Positions 12,329 through 20,882 of a DNA stretch of 64,000 nucleotides are shown here, in pieces (position 1 is the first letter of the stretch; each line of letters opens with the position of its first letter). A program made the position numbers and the translations under genes. The stretch comes from Takakia lepidozioides (taxonomy: Eukaryota; Streptophyta; Takakiopsida; Takakiales; Takakiaceae): NCBI GenBank assembly GCA_030704615.1, contig CM060731.1:82314756-82378755 (forward strand). Reading direction: 5' to 3'. The notes under the pieces were generated by a model. The model searched no databases. It had not been told where the DNA came from and saw only the letters and a program-made list of their open reading frames with translations.

Positions 12329-13020
12329 GGCACAAATGTGCTAGAGAAGCAGGCCCTTTAGGCGAGGATTGCAGGAAGAGGGCCTATTACCGTCGACAAA
12401 ACAAAGGGGCCACCATGCACCATGTCTGCAATGTTTGCACAAAAAGAGGAATATGAACATATGGCAGATTTGAGCTCAGAATGATCGTCACACTTTATTT
12501 CAAATCAGAGAAAGACACCTACAATGAATGGCATGTGCAATTGCCCTGGTTCCGCGAATAAAATGTATGTGTCTGTCCTACATGCAAAGACTCCACACGA
12601 TAAGCTGGGAGCCAGCACGGGGAGTGGGCATGGCTCGTTTTTGTTCACTGAGAATCTGGCGGAGCCCCACGGCAAGTGTCTCGCTGCAGAAGAGTGATGA
12701 CTTCTCCATAGCCTAGTGTGGCCTGGTGAATGAATTGGTTTCTCTTACCGTCGTAGCACATAATTATAAGGTATATGTAATATTGATGCTTGCAGGGGAC
12801 CCACTTCCCTCTCATGCCGAGAGCGCCCTCACGCATCGTTACAAAATCGGAATCCGTCCATACCCCGGGGCCGAGACTTTGGTGATACGAATCACCCGAG
12901 CCTGCAAAATTCTAGCTGATTTCATCTTGCAGTCGTGATCTGCACCCGAAGCGACACGGCGCACTGTTTTTCCATCTCTTATTGTTGGGTGGGAGTCGGC
13001 ACCGGGTGGAGGCATTGCCG
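12329..13020. other. No recognised gene
   Basis: Only short unsupported frames are seen on both strands. The stretch lies between two GTGAGC palindrome blocks and may be part of the methylase-family mobile unit or flanking DNA. Confidence 0.35.
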
Positions 13021-13210
13021 GAGCAGGGATGCCTCGGCGTGAGCCTGGTCACGTAAGCGCGTGAGCGCAATTGCGCTCACGCCACGTCACCTTGCGCCAA
13101 TGCCACATCACGGGGCTCACTCCACGTCATCACACTTGAAGACCGCGTCACCGCGCACCCAGGAAGAAGTGGAGTGTATTCCCGCGGATTGGCACCTTTA
13201 CCGCGGAAAC
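13021..13210 (-). repeat. 3' terminal block of methylase-like unit, copy 1
   Basis: Contains a perfect 24-bp palindrome at 13059-13082 (GCGTGAGCGCAA and its complement) and, on the minus strand at about 13177-13206, a CCGCGG...CCGCGG block. The block aligns over roughly 30 bp with 33219-33248, downstream of the other methylase-like copy at a similar distance (about 545 versus 582 bp after the stop codon). It likely marks a shared 3' flank of the unit. Confidence 0.5.
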
Positions 13211-13747
13211 AAGCTGGACGACATAATAAAAGACAGTGGTCATTCCCACCTGAAAGCAACAGATGAATAAAGGATGGATGAATGTATAGTTGGATGATAA
13301 AGAGATGGATGAGTGTGAAAAATGAATGTAGATGGATGAATGAGGGATGGATAAGAGTCAAATGGATGAATATATAATGAATGTTGAGCAATGGAAAACA
13401 TTCATGACAGGAAGATACATGACTAAAACTTTAGACGAATACACAACGTATATGACATGAGTGTGGTAGGTTTGTGGGTTGGATTAAAGAGTACAGAGGA
13501 TGAATGTACAATGGATGTTGAACAAAGGAAAACATTCATGAATGGAGCACGCATGAATACACTGTAGATGAAAGCACAATGGATATGACAAGAGTGAGGG
13601 AGGTTTGTGAGATGGATTCATACATATTGCAATTTAAATGGTAGTTGATTCTTTGATTATTTTTCTTTCCAAATGAACAACTACGGTGGAGGAAGGGGAT
13701 TCAAAGTTTTCCAAAGAGGATGAAACAGAATATTAAAAGAACATAGT
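13211..13747. repeat. GGATGA-rich spacer
   Basis: Between the terminal block and the methylase-like stop codon lie many copies of GGATGA/ATGAATG, a degenerate short repeat, and two diverged copies of a roughly 120-bp segment (13380-13480 and 13500-13600, sharing TGTTGAACAA/GGAAAACATTCATGA-like words). The downstream spacer of the 32-kb copy also holds GGATG-type words. Confidence 0.45.
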
Positions 13748-14338
13748 TCAATCTGACTCAGAGTCAGTACAATGTATCCCCGCTTCCTCTGCATCTAAGT
13801 CTAAGTATTTAAGAACTCCGGATTTACGCTGGCTACACCTATGGCTGGGCAGTAAAAATTCAGGGGATAGGGACTCGGCCGCGTGAAGTGTCATTGCTTC
13901 GGCATAATCAGGAAGCAAAAAATTGGAAAGGGGGCTGTCGAAAATAGACTCGCCACAAATGACTGTATCTCCTGAAGATCCACCGCTGCCTTTCCTGAAA
14001 GACAGCTTGAAAAAGTTATTACTGTAACTTTGATGTTATTGAGAAATTGAGTATGACTCCCAAAGTGGGTTTAGCACTTACTCACATGAAAAGTCGTTGT
14101 CGACCTGCTTATCTTCGGGATCGTCATCATTTCGAATTTGAATCCGATCAGTTTGTGTGCCTGAAGTGGAGCCAGACAAAAGGGGGAGGAGCATTGTGTT
14201 GTAGAGGTTAGAATCACCCTCCATGCCAAAAAGGCTTCTTCCACCTACCTTGCATGCATGGTAAGTTGCTCCTGCACCAGACAGGTTTCGTACTTCACAA
14301 TTCCGACATCGACTGGCGATCGTAAAAAAAAATTGCAA
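13748..14338 (-). pseudogene. C-terminal exons of beta-class DNA-methylase-like family, copy 1
   Basis: Two exons are seen. The first ends at 14082 with donor TGTGA|GTAAGT. It carries LSGAGATYHACK, then GRSLFGMEGD, the SAM-binding motif I region at the C-terminal end of beta-class methylases (FxGxGxTxxAC then GRxxxGIExD). The terminal exon 13748-13994 joins in phase and ends in an acidic tail (CTDSESD, stop). The same donor sequence and phase occur in the copy at 32138-32327. Upstream exons are missing: at about 14340 the sequence passes into an inverted gypsy fragment. Truncation makes this a relic, although this piece itself has no stop. Confidence 0.6.
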
Positions 14339-14348
14339 GACAAAAATG

Positions 14349-14600
14349 TAGAAATATCAAAGGTATTCAACCCCTATTCCTTGGAGCTAGAGCTTTCATG
14401 AGAGCTACCAAAAAAGAGGCGGCATTTGCACTTTATGTGACTCCGATCAAGTCCACAACAGACAAAGGTACTTCAACATTACCCGCTCAATATCAAGATT
14501 TCAAAGATGTCTTCGAGAAGAAAAATGCAGACATATTGCCAGAACATTGACCTTATGACTGTGCAATTGAGTTATAAGAAGTCCAAGGATCACATGATTT
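14349..14600 (+). mobile_element. Inverted gypsy polymerase fragment
   Basis: Plus-strand translation gives LFLGARAFMRATKKEAAFAL, then LPAQYQDFKDVFEKKNADIL and PYDCAIEL, which is the N-terminal approach to a Ty3/gypsy reverse transcriptase. Two stops (near 14548 and 14573) interrupt it. The neighbouring gag and protease of what seems to be the same kind of element are on the minus strand, so this block is inverted relative to them. Confidence 0.65.
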
Positions 14601-14608
14601 GTCGGAGA

Positions 14609-14938
14609 CTAGATGACATTGAAAACAATATGTGATGTTTGATCTTTAAGCTTCACTTCAAGTGGTCGAGTTTCATGGTCCACATTTTCTGATGCTAATG
14701 GTCGTCCATCGATGAATTCAACGGGGGCCGAGAGTTTCTTCTTTACGAGCGTTAAATTGTTTTGCTTCGCAAAGTTTTTGTCCATAAAACAAGCTGAAGC
14801 TCCTAAGTCCAAAAGTGCTTTTACAATGATATCTCGATTTTGCACTCTGATTTTTACTGGAACTGTGAAGCAAGGTGCAGGGTCTGGAGGTAGAAAGAGA
14901 TTTTTTTTTCTTAAGGAATTTGTGGTGTCCAGCCGCAT
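14609..14938 (-). pseudogene. Gypsy aspartic protease (element A), active site altered
   Basis: Retropepsin-like domain of a Ty3/gypsy polyprotein. VKIRVQNRDIIVKALLDLGA is followed by SACFMDKNFAKQN. The catalytic triplet is normally D-S/T-G; here it reads DLG, a one-base change in the Ser codon. The domain stops after HIVFNVI, just where the inverted polymerase piece begins. It follows the gag-zinc knuckle frame directly. Confidence 0.7.
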
Positions 14939-14943
14939 GGTCC

Positions 14944-15816
14944 CTACTGTGACTGGACATCTTCGTTTTTCGACCTCCTCGTATCGAACACTTGAGTTGT
15001 GCCCCGAGCTTTGAATCTTCTATTGTTGGGGCAGTTTAATGCTATGTGATCTTCTTCTCCGCAATAGAGGCATAATCCATTCGAGCATCGTCTTTGTTTT
15101 TCTTGTGGCGTCAATGGCTTGAATCGGACAGCATCAATCTGCATAGGATCACTACTGGATGTCTGATGGATCGTTGTGTTTGGTGTCGTAGTAGCAGTGG
15201 CATGATGTGTCGGAGACCATCCAGATCGCTTCTCTTGACGTCTTTCGAACAAACGATTATCGCATGCAATGACTTGGGTGATGAATTCACTCAGTGTGCT
15301 CACGTTTGGCATTGTCAGCAACAAATCTTTTACATCATCTTTTAGTCCACATCAAAACTGACTAATGGGGCTCTTCTCATTCCAGTCGAGGTCGCACGCA
15401 AGTTGTCGAAATTTGGCAACATAAACGGAAGCAGGACGTGCTCCTTGTCGAAGATTTCACATTTTTGTTTCTGCAACTCTCTCTCTATCATTTTCTCCAA
15501 ACGTTGCAGTGAACTCGGACTTGAATGCTTCAAAATTGTATAGTAAATGCGAATTTTTTTCTAATAGCGGTGCAAACCAAGATAGGGCAGTGCCTGACAG
15601 AATGGTGCCCACGAATCCCACTTGAATACCTTCATCGGTTGAAGATCCATTGTTCGACTCATTTAACTCTGAAATTTGTTGTTGCAAATTGTGGAGAGCG
15701 TTGCTAAGATCTTGAGACTAATCAGCTTGCAATTGGGCGGTAGATGTACAAAGTTCTTGCATCTGGAACTGAAGACTCTGCAATGTGGTGACCATTTCCG
15801 CAAATGTGCCTTCCAT
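14944..15816 (-). pseudogene. Gypsy gag with zinc knuckle (element A)
   Basis: Gag nucleocapsid polyprotein, starting at ATG 15816 (MEGTFAEMVTTLQSL). Recognisable capsid words are QVGFVGTILSGTALSWFAPL, FKSEFTATFGENDRERVAE, ASVYVAKFRQLACDLDWNE and LLLTMPNVSTLSEFI, then a CCHC knuckle LCLYCGEEDHIALNCP. A stop near 15720, a frame break near 15455 and a stop near 15345 split it into three frames. A candidate primer-binding site (TGGCGAGATTCAAG) lies between the gag start and the LTR. Confidence 0.75.
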
Positions 15817-15854
15817 CTCAACTAATTAAAGAACAAACTTGAATCTCGCCAAAC

Positions 15855-16090
15855 TGTCAAGGACGAGAACATGACAGAACACAAACAAGAGATCAGTCTA
15901 GAGGTACAAGACTAGACAAGAAGTTGTTGTGCGCATACGTATCGCTACACAACTACATTGTTGTTCAAACCACACCACACATATATGCACAATAAAGTAA
16001 TCTGTCATCGTGCGCATACGTATCGTTACACAACTACATCGTTGTCCAAACTACACCACACATATATGGACAATAAAGTAGTCTGCCACA
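15855..16090 (-). repeat. LTR of gypsy element A
   Basis: Minus-strand sequence starts TGTGGCAGAC and ends CCTTGACA (TG...CA), is followed after 3 nt by a TGG-starting primer-binding-like site, and then by gag. It therefore fits a 5' LTR of 236 bp. Most of it is two copies of an 81-bp unit. It could instead be the 3' LTR of element B joined here by recombination, because a third unit follows element B's polypurine tract. Confidence 0.55.
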
Positions 16091-16536
16091 ATTGATAAGA
16101 AACTAAAAACACGCTGTTGACACAAAAACATGAAATCCAACACCATCACTCATCACTCTTTAAAATAGTAGTCAAGCCAGGGGCACCCCAAGCTATGGGG
16201 ACTCCACCCCACAACAACCTATGCTCCCTTCATAAGCACACTCAGATTCTAAGCAGTGAAGGAGCTCGGTCGTGCAGGCTCAACTCGAGAGAGATGAGCC
16301 GCACGACTGACAAGCTCGTGAAGATAAGATGATTCAGGTATCAAGCTAAACTTGACACCTGACTTAACACTTGAACTAATTCCAAGTGTTAAATACAAAT
16401 AACTAGATTTATTCTAGTTAGTTTCACACTGTGTTTATTTAACTTGACAACTGTCGTGCGCATACGTATCGCTACACAACTACATTGCTGTCCAAACCAC
16501 ACTACACATATATGCACAATAAAGTAGTCTGCCACA
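15929..16536. repeat. Three 81-bp repeats split by an LTR-like insertion
   Basis: Units at 15929-16009, 16010-16090 and 16456-16536 each begin GTGCGCATACGTATCG and end near GTCTGCCACA; each is exactly 81 bp. Between the second and third lies the 357-bp LTR-like repeat. On the minus strand the third unit follows AGCTAGGGGGGCGAT, which looks like a polypurine tract of element B. Confidence 0.8.
16093..16449. repeat. 357-bp LTR-like repeat, copy 1
   Basis: Starts TGATAAG and ends CTTGACA (TG...CA in both directions). It matches 23233-23589 over the full 357 bp with six differences, all transitions. Near one end are three consecutive stem-loops (12, 10 and 7 bp); the first stem has one mismatch in this copy. 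No matching target-site duplication, primer site or polypurine tract was found next to it. Confidence 0.8.
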
Positions 16537-16793
16537 ATCGCCCCCCTAGCTGGTGGTTAGGTCCCTCTAACTCCAGATAGCTACAAGATGTAATAGCCAC
16601 AGCCATACTAAGTCCTCTATCACTGTATCTATTGTACTCAAACTCTATAGACCAAGAGGCCGGGTACAAGAGCAACCCCATCGTTAGTCGCCGTCTTGCA
16701 ATCTGTGAACTTGAGTCAGGATCTTGTGTGTTGGTCTCCTAGTAGCTTGGCCTTGCATTTCTTGTTAGCCTTCCATGGTTGTATCCACTCCCA

Positions 16794-17096
16794 CTATCCA
16801 ATGCAATGCGGACAAAACCAATCCCCATCAGGAACCATCTCAAGAGGTGGAGTCAAGCATCCCATATGCCAACCTCTAGAGCATTGATCACACACCAGCA
16901 TGGTGGCTGCCCCTCTAGCAGACCCACATAACATGCACCTCAAACTTGCAGGTACCACTGCCAGGTTTGGGTCAACCTTTCCATCAACATTTGGAAGGTG
17001 ACATGGCGCGCAATTACGCACATGGTCCTTCCTAATCATGCCATCCCGACCCTCCAAGATCAGGACTCCTGAAGGCAACACCTCTTGAACCCTCAA
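16794..17096 (-). pseudogene. PHD finger at C terminus of gypsy element B
   Basis: The frame gives an SH3-like linker (VLPSGVLILEGRDG, RNCAPCHLPNVDG) and then a canonical C4-H-C3 PHD zinc finger: CMLCG, LVCDQCSRGWHMGCL, VPDGDWFCPHC, followed by a stop. PHD fingers bind histone H3 tails in many proteins; here it occupies the place where chromoviruses carry a chromodomain, so a role in targeting integration is inferred. All zinc ligands are present, although the upstream integrase frame is broken. Confidence 0.8.
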
Positions 17097-17105
17097 AATA
17101 GTACG

Positions 17106-17866
17106 TCATGCAGTCACATCCAAGGTCGTAGGAGCAGTCTGCTGCAGATAAACATAGTCACCAAGGTTAAATCTCCGGATCCCAGGACGATAGCCCCCAC
17201 CACGTATGGTAGCATACCTCAACATATCACGATGTTGTGCAATGGCAAGGTTCTCGAAAGCCATGGGCATGACTTTCTTCAACAACTCTGCACGCTGATC
17301 ACGCACGTGCCTACATGTCCGGATCGTCAAGGTTGAGAACTGTAGCAGCTTCTCTACGAATGGATGCAGGCAAATCTGGCTCTCGGCCAAAGAGAAGAAA
17401 GTATGGTGAGAAGGAGGCAAGTGATGCTTGTTTGCTGAACTTGTAGCCCATGGCTAACCAGGGTAACTGAAGGTCCCAATCTCCTAGGTGTCTCTTTTGC
17501 AAGCCATACTTGCGCAAACCCTCTTTACTGTCTGAACAACCCTCTCTGCCAAGCCATCGGCCTCAGGATGATCCCGAGAAGTGGTGCGGTGGTCTACCAA
17601 GGCCTGGTCACACAAATCCTAAAACTCCCCCAAGAACTCTCTCCCTTGGTCCATGAGTACCTCAGCTGGAGCACCGAATCGGCTAAGTACACAATCCAAG
17701 AATGCATACGCAGCTCCCTCACTAGCCTTATCAGGCAATGGAACGAACTCGATCCACTTGGAGAAGTGTTCCACCATCACCAACACGTACTTGTTGTGGC
17801 GCATGGTCAGTGGCAACGGCCCTGCAAAGAACTCGTACACCTGCCTGCAGCACTGCAGCCAATCCA
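17106..17866 (-). pseudogene. Integrase of gypsy element B, broken
   Basis: Integrase core words: FFAGPLPLTMRHNKYVLVMV, EHFSKWIEFVPLPDKASEG, RFGAPAEVLMDQGREFLGEF (second catalytic Asp in VLMDQG), then HPEADGLAERVVQTVKRGL (Glu), WLAMGYKFSKQ, YFLLFGREPDLP. The first catalytic Asp, usually just before the AGP motif, reads Phe, at the point where the sequence joins the methyltransferase piece. Stops near 17616 and at 17517 and frame changes below 17320 break it. Confidence 0.75.
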
Positions 17867-18771
17867 GTGTTGATCCCGCCAAACAAGTCCAGAAGGCATA
17901 TGCCTTCATCCGGGCACTGCCACACAAGAGGTGTGGTGTCCAATGGCGACAATTGAGGTGGTCCTGGTGCAATCACCGCACTCTCCTCCTCTCCTGACAG
18001 TACGAAGGCCTCTACCCAGGCTTGTTGCACATGTCTATCATTAGCCTGCTGCAAATCCTTGCTCGTACCCCACAATGGAGTATGAGCAACCATGGCAGGC
18101 AACTCCGCCGTACCATGCATGTCATCTTGCTCTGTTGGAGGTGGCACATCCTCTACATGGGCATTGCCCTCCAGCAACCCTCCAGGCCAACTAATTGCAG
18201 CTGTGAAGGCAGCTAGTGTTGGCATCTTGCCCCGCTGGGCAGCAGCAGCACCCCCAATGAATGTCACAGGGAGCTGTACACGACGACCATCCCCTGACTG
18301 TCATCCAGGCCTGTAGGATGCTGACTCCTCCCAAAAATCCAGGGTGAAGCCCATGGGATATAACACTGCCCCACCAATGAGGACATCGTAAGAGACCGCG
18401 TCTGTCACAATGGCCTTGGCTCGCATCACTGAGCCATCTATAAGATGATCCGGCTGTAGTCTAATGGCCAACTCACGCCGTGTCATGCCCCGAGCCTGCT
18501 CTGATCCTCCCAGAGATGTCTGTATCTGGAAAGGACAAGGCTCCATGTCCGCCTCCATGAGGCCCAAACCTGCAATAGCAGCTCTGCCCAACATCAGTGG
18601 CTGAGCTCCCGAGTCCAACAAGACCCGCAGTGGCCGGTACCTCTTGCCTGCCGGTCCACTCAAAGAGAAAATGCCATCCTGGTTGTCTAACAAGACAACT
18701 CCAGGTGTCACTATGGCGCGCTCACTGGCCCAGCTGGCAGCTCCGTCAACCTGGCAGCAGCAGCTTGCCAT
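17836..18771 (-). pseudogene. Protease, linker and cytosine-MTase motif I (element B)
   Basis: One frame with a single TGA near 18300 (a Trp or Arg codon in the parent is likely). It holds a retropepsin with an intact active site (RVLLDSGAQPLMLGRAAIAG), a second loop VSYDVLIGGAVLYPMG, an acidic linker and then GICLLDLFGGINTGLAAVLQ. The last words match motif I of C5-cytosine methyltransferases (DLFxGxGxxxxGLxxAG), which binds S-adenosylmethionine. The catalytic PCQ loop and later motifs are absent because the sequence jumps to integrase. Acquisition of such domains by gypsy elements has been reported in charophyte algae. Confidence 0.65.
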
Positions 18772-19490
18772 GGCGCAGCCGTGGCAGTCTTGACCCTCAA
18801 ATCCGAGGATCCCTCTGCCACTACACCCTCCACTAACTCCGCAAAAGATGAAGTGACCTCCTCACTCTCGCAGAGTGTTGCTGCTAATCTGAACACTGCA
18901 GCTGGTCTTACCCCCGGCGTCGCGATCATGGTTGCCGAGAACAGTGGGGCCTGACACACAGAGGTGGCTGCCCCCAACAATACACTGGCTGCACTAGCCT
19001 TGGCAGCAGGTGTCAGTGTTGCACGTGTAGCTCTCCCCAATGGCACAATAACGGCCTCTGTATCTGTCAGGCGAGAACTAGGTGCCATGGATGTCGTCGA
19101 CACTGTCTCCCCCAAGATGAATGATTGAGGCAACCTAGCCTAACAGCTTGCCTCCCCATGCTGTGGATCTAACTCTGCACCTCGTGGCTCAGGAACTCAT
19201 GTTGCTCCTCAAGTGACGGCTGCAGCAGACTCCACCTGCACTAGTGGTAGTGTTGCCCCACACATAAATCCCATGCCTCCCATGTTGCCTCCGTCAGGAT
19301 GACGCTGCTAAGGAGGAACAGGAGGTGGACCCTCAGGTCTTGGAGCTGGTACCACCTAAGCTATGGCCATGGCAGCAAGCCTTTGCTCTAGTTGCTGAAG
19401 TCGGTTGGCCATGCCTTGGTCAACTCCCTGACCTCCACGTCCTTGGCCATACTATGCTTGCCCTCGTCCTACACCTCATGCCTGACCACC
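18772..19490 (-). pseudogene. Linker between gag and protease of element B
   Basis: Minus-strand frames 18711-19133 and neighbours give an Ala/Val/Thr-rich, low-complexity peptide (TRATLTPAAKASAASVLLGA) that continues toward the protease. No domain is recognised. A stop and frame change near 19140-19330 interrupt it; the segment at 19150-19330 shows no clear frame. Confidence 0.5.
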
Positions 19491-19757
19491 TCATCGTCTC
19501 TGAGGTGCTCCAGCTCGCCCTCGGCCACCATTGTTCCCTTGGAACTGGCCTTGCCGCAAGTCAGGGTGCAAGTCATAACACTGGGCATCTCCATGCCCAT
19601 ATTTGCCACAATGCCCACACTGCAATTGTGCAGGCTGTGCTTGTGCCGGCCTTTTGCCACTCTCTGGGCAATCTTTCTTGACATGGGGTCCTCCACATTT
19701 CCAACATATCACCCCTGGTTGCTGTTGGCTTGCAAAAGATGCTATTGGCCTCTGCAC
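19491..19757 (-). pseudogene. Two CCHC zinc knuckles of element B
   Basis: Nucleocapsid part of gag: CWKCGGPHVKKDCP (C-x2-C-x4-H-x4-C) and CGHCGKYGHGDAQC (same spacing), followed by a Gly/Arg-rich tail. It is in a different frame from the capsid part at 19857-20677, so one frameshift separates them. Confidence 0.85.
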
Positions 19758-19856
19758 CTGCGGTCCCCTGTAGCTCCATGGAATTTGGGTTGGGAAACCT
19801 TGCCCCCCTGACCACGTTGTTGGGCAGTCCCTTGTGCCTGTTAGCTGGCAGCTGCG

Positions 19857-20677
19857 CCTCGTGCAGGCATGTCCTTGCCAAATCCAATGGTAACAACTCG
19901 CTCCTCCACCATGTTGAGCTCAATCCGCTCAGCCAGCAGAAACACATCTGCTAATGTGGGTTGGGCCGCTTGTAACAGGGTTGCATCCCGCACCCTTCTC
20001 CTGAGCTCCTTGTCCAAAATTCCATACCAGAACTGGACTGCCTGAGCTTCAGTAACCCCTTGGGTCACACTTATCAAGCGCCTCATACGAGTGTAGGCCT
20101 CTCGCAAGCTCTCACTAGATTTGCGCTGGAAGTCTTGCAAACTTCGCAGCTTCTCTATCCGTACGCCTTGGTAGTTCGTCCGCAACTCCTGGAAGAACTC
20201 CACCACTGGGTTGAATCTAGGCACATGTGTTGTAGTCGTGGCAGGAGGAGTAGTAGCACCTTTTGAACTGGTACCACCTACAGAAATACCGACACTACTT
20301 GTTCCACTACTAGTGCTGGCAATGGGAGATATTGGTGCTGATGCAGCTACTAGTCGCGTCGTGCCTCGAGTAATGAAGACGTAGTCAGGTGACCAATACA
20401 TCCTCCACTCCTCAATCTTTGCTTCATGTCCTCGCCTAAACTCGTGGTAATCGTCCATAGGCGGACCTTCCAAATGCTGGAACAGTCCCTTCCACGCCAT
20501 GAATGGGGTGAACAGCTGTGGATTGCGCATCTGCTGCAAATCACACCAGCTGTCGAACTCCTGGATAAAGTCATCCAGCTCGATTGTGCCCATAGCTCCA
20601 GAGTACCTACGAGGCCCCTTGGTAGCTCCATACATCTCCTCCATGTCGTCCCACAACAATGGCGAATGAAACTGCAC
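19857..20677 (-). pseudogene. Gag capsid region of gypsy element B
   Basis: A 274-codon open frame with a retrotransposon gag pattern: LDDFIQEFDSWCDLQQM, AWKGLFQHLEGPPMDDYHEF, then a Ser/Thr/Gly-rich linker and VEFFQELRTNYQGVRIEKLR, RMRRLISVTQGVTEAQAVQF, FLLAERIELNMVEERVVTIG. The open frame continues upstream (Pro/Ser-rich, SPPPSTSAESDTDSEASS) to about 20785 without a clear ATG, so the native start is unknown. Confidence 0.75.
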
Positions 20678-20882
20678 ACCTGTTGATGAAGCCTCCGAGT
20701 CTGTGTCTGACTCTGCACTAGTTGAGGGTGGAGGTGAAGGTGGTCTGAAACGAACACCTCGTCTGGTGAACTCACTGCTACTGCCTGTAGCCGTACTCCC
20801 CTAACCCTTGGGTAACTCCGTGATAACACTCACAACCTGCACCTCCCCCACGTGACACTATAAGGCTCTAGTACTAATTCTA

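Larger units (their letters stand above)
16536..20877 (-). mobile_element. Ty3/gypsy element B with C5-MTase and PHD pieces
   Basis: Minus-strand order: primer-binding-like site (TAGTACTAGAGCC, three transitions from the common TGGTATCAGAGCC, about 20863-20877), gag, two zinc knuckles, protease, cytosine-methyltransferase motif I, integrase, PHD finger, polypurine-like tract and LTR start at 16536. Reverse transcriptase and RNase H are absent; the methyltransferase start joins the integrase directly, so an internal deletion is inferred. No 5' LTR resembling the 3' end was found to the right. Several frame shifts and stops show that it is dead. Confidence 0.7.

Noticed and set aside
16093-16449. 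The 357-bp repeat as a Helitron end
   Set aside because: Hairpins are present but there is no 5' TC or 3' CTRR end; TG...CA termini fit an LTR better.
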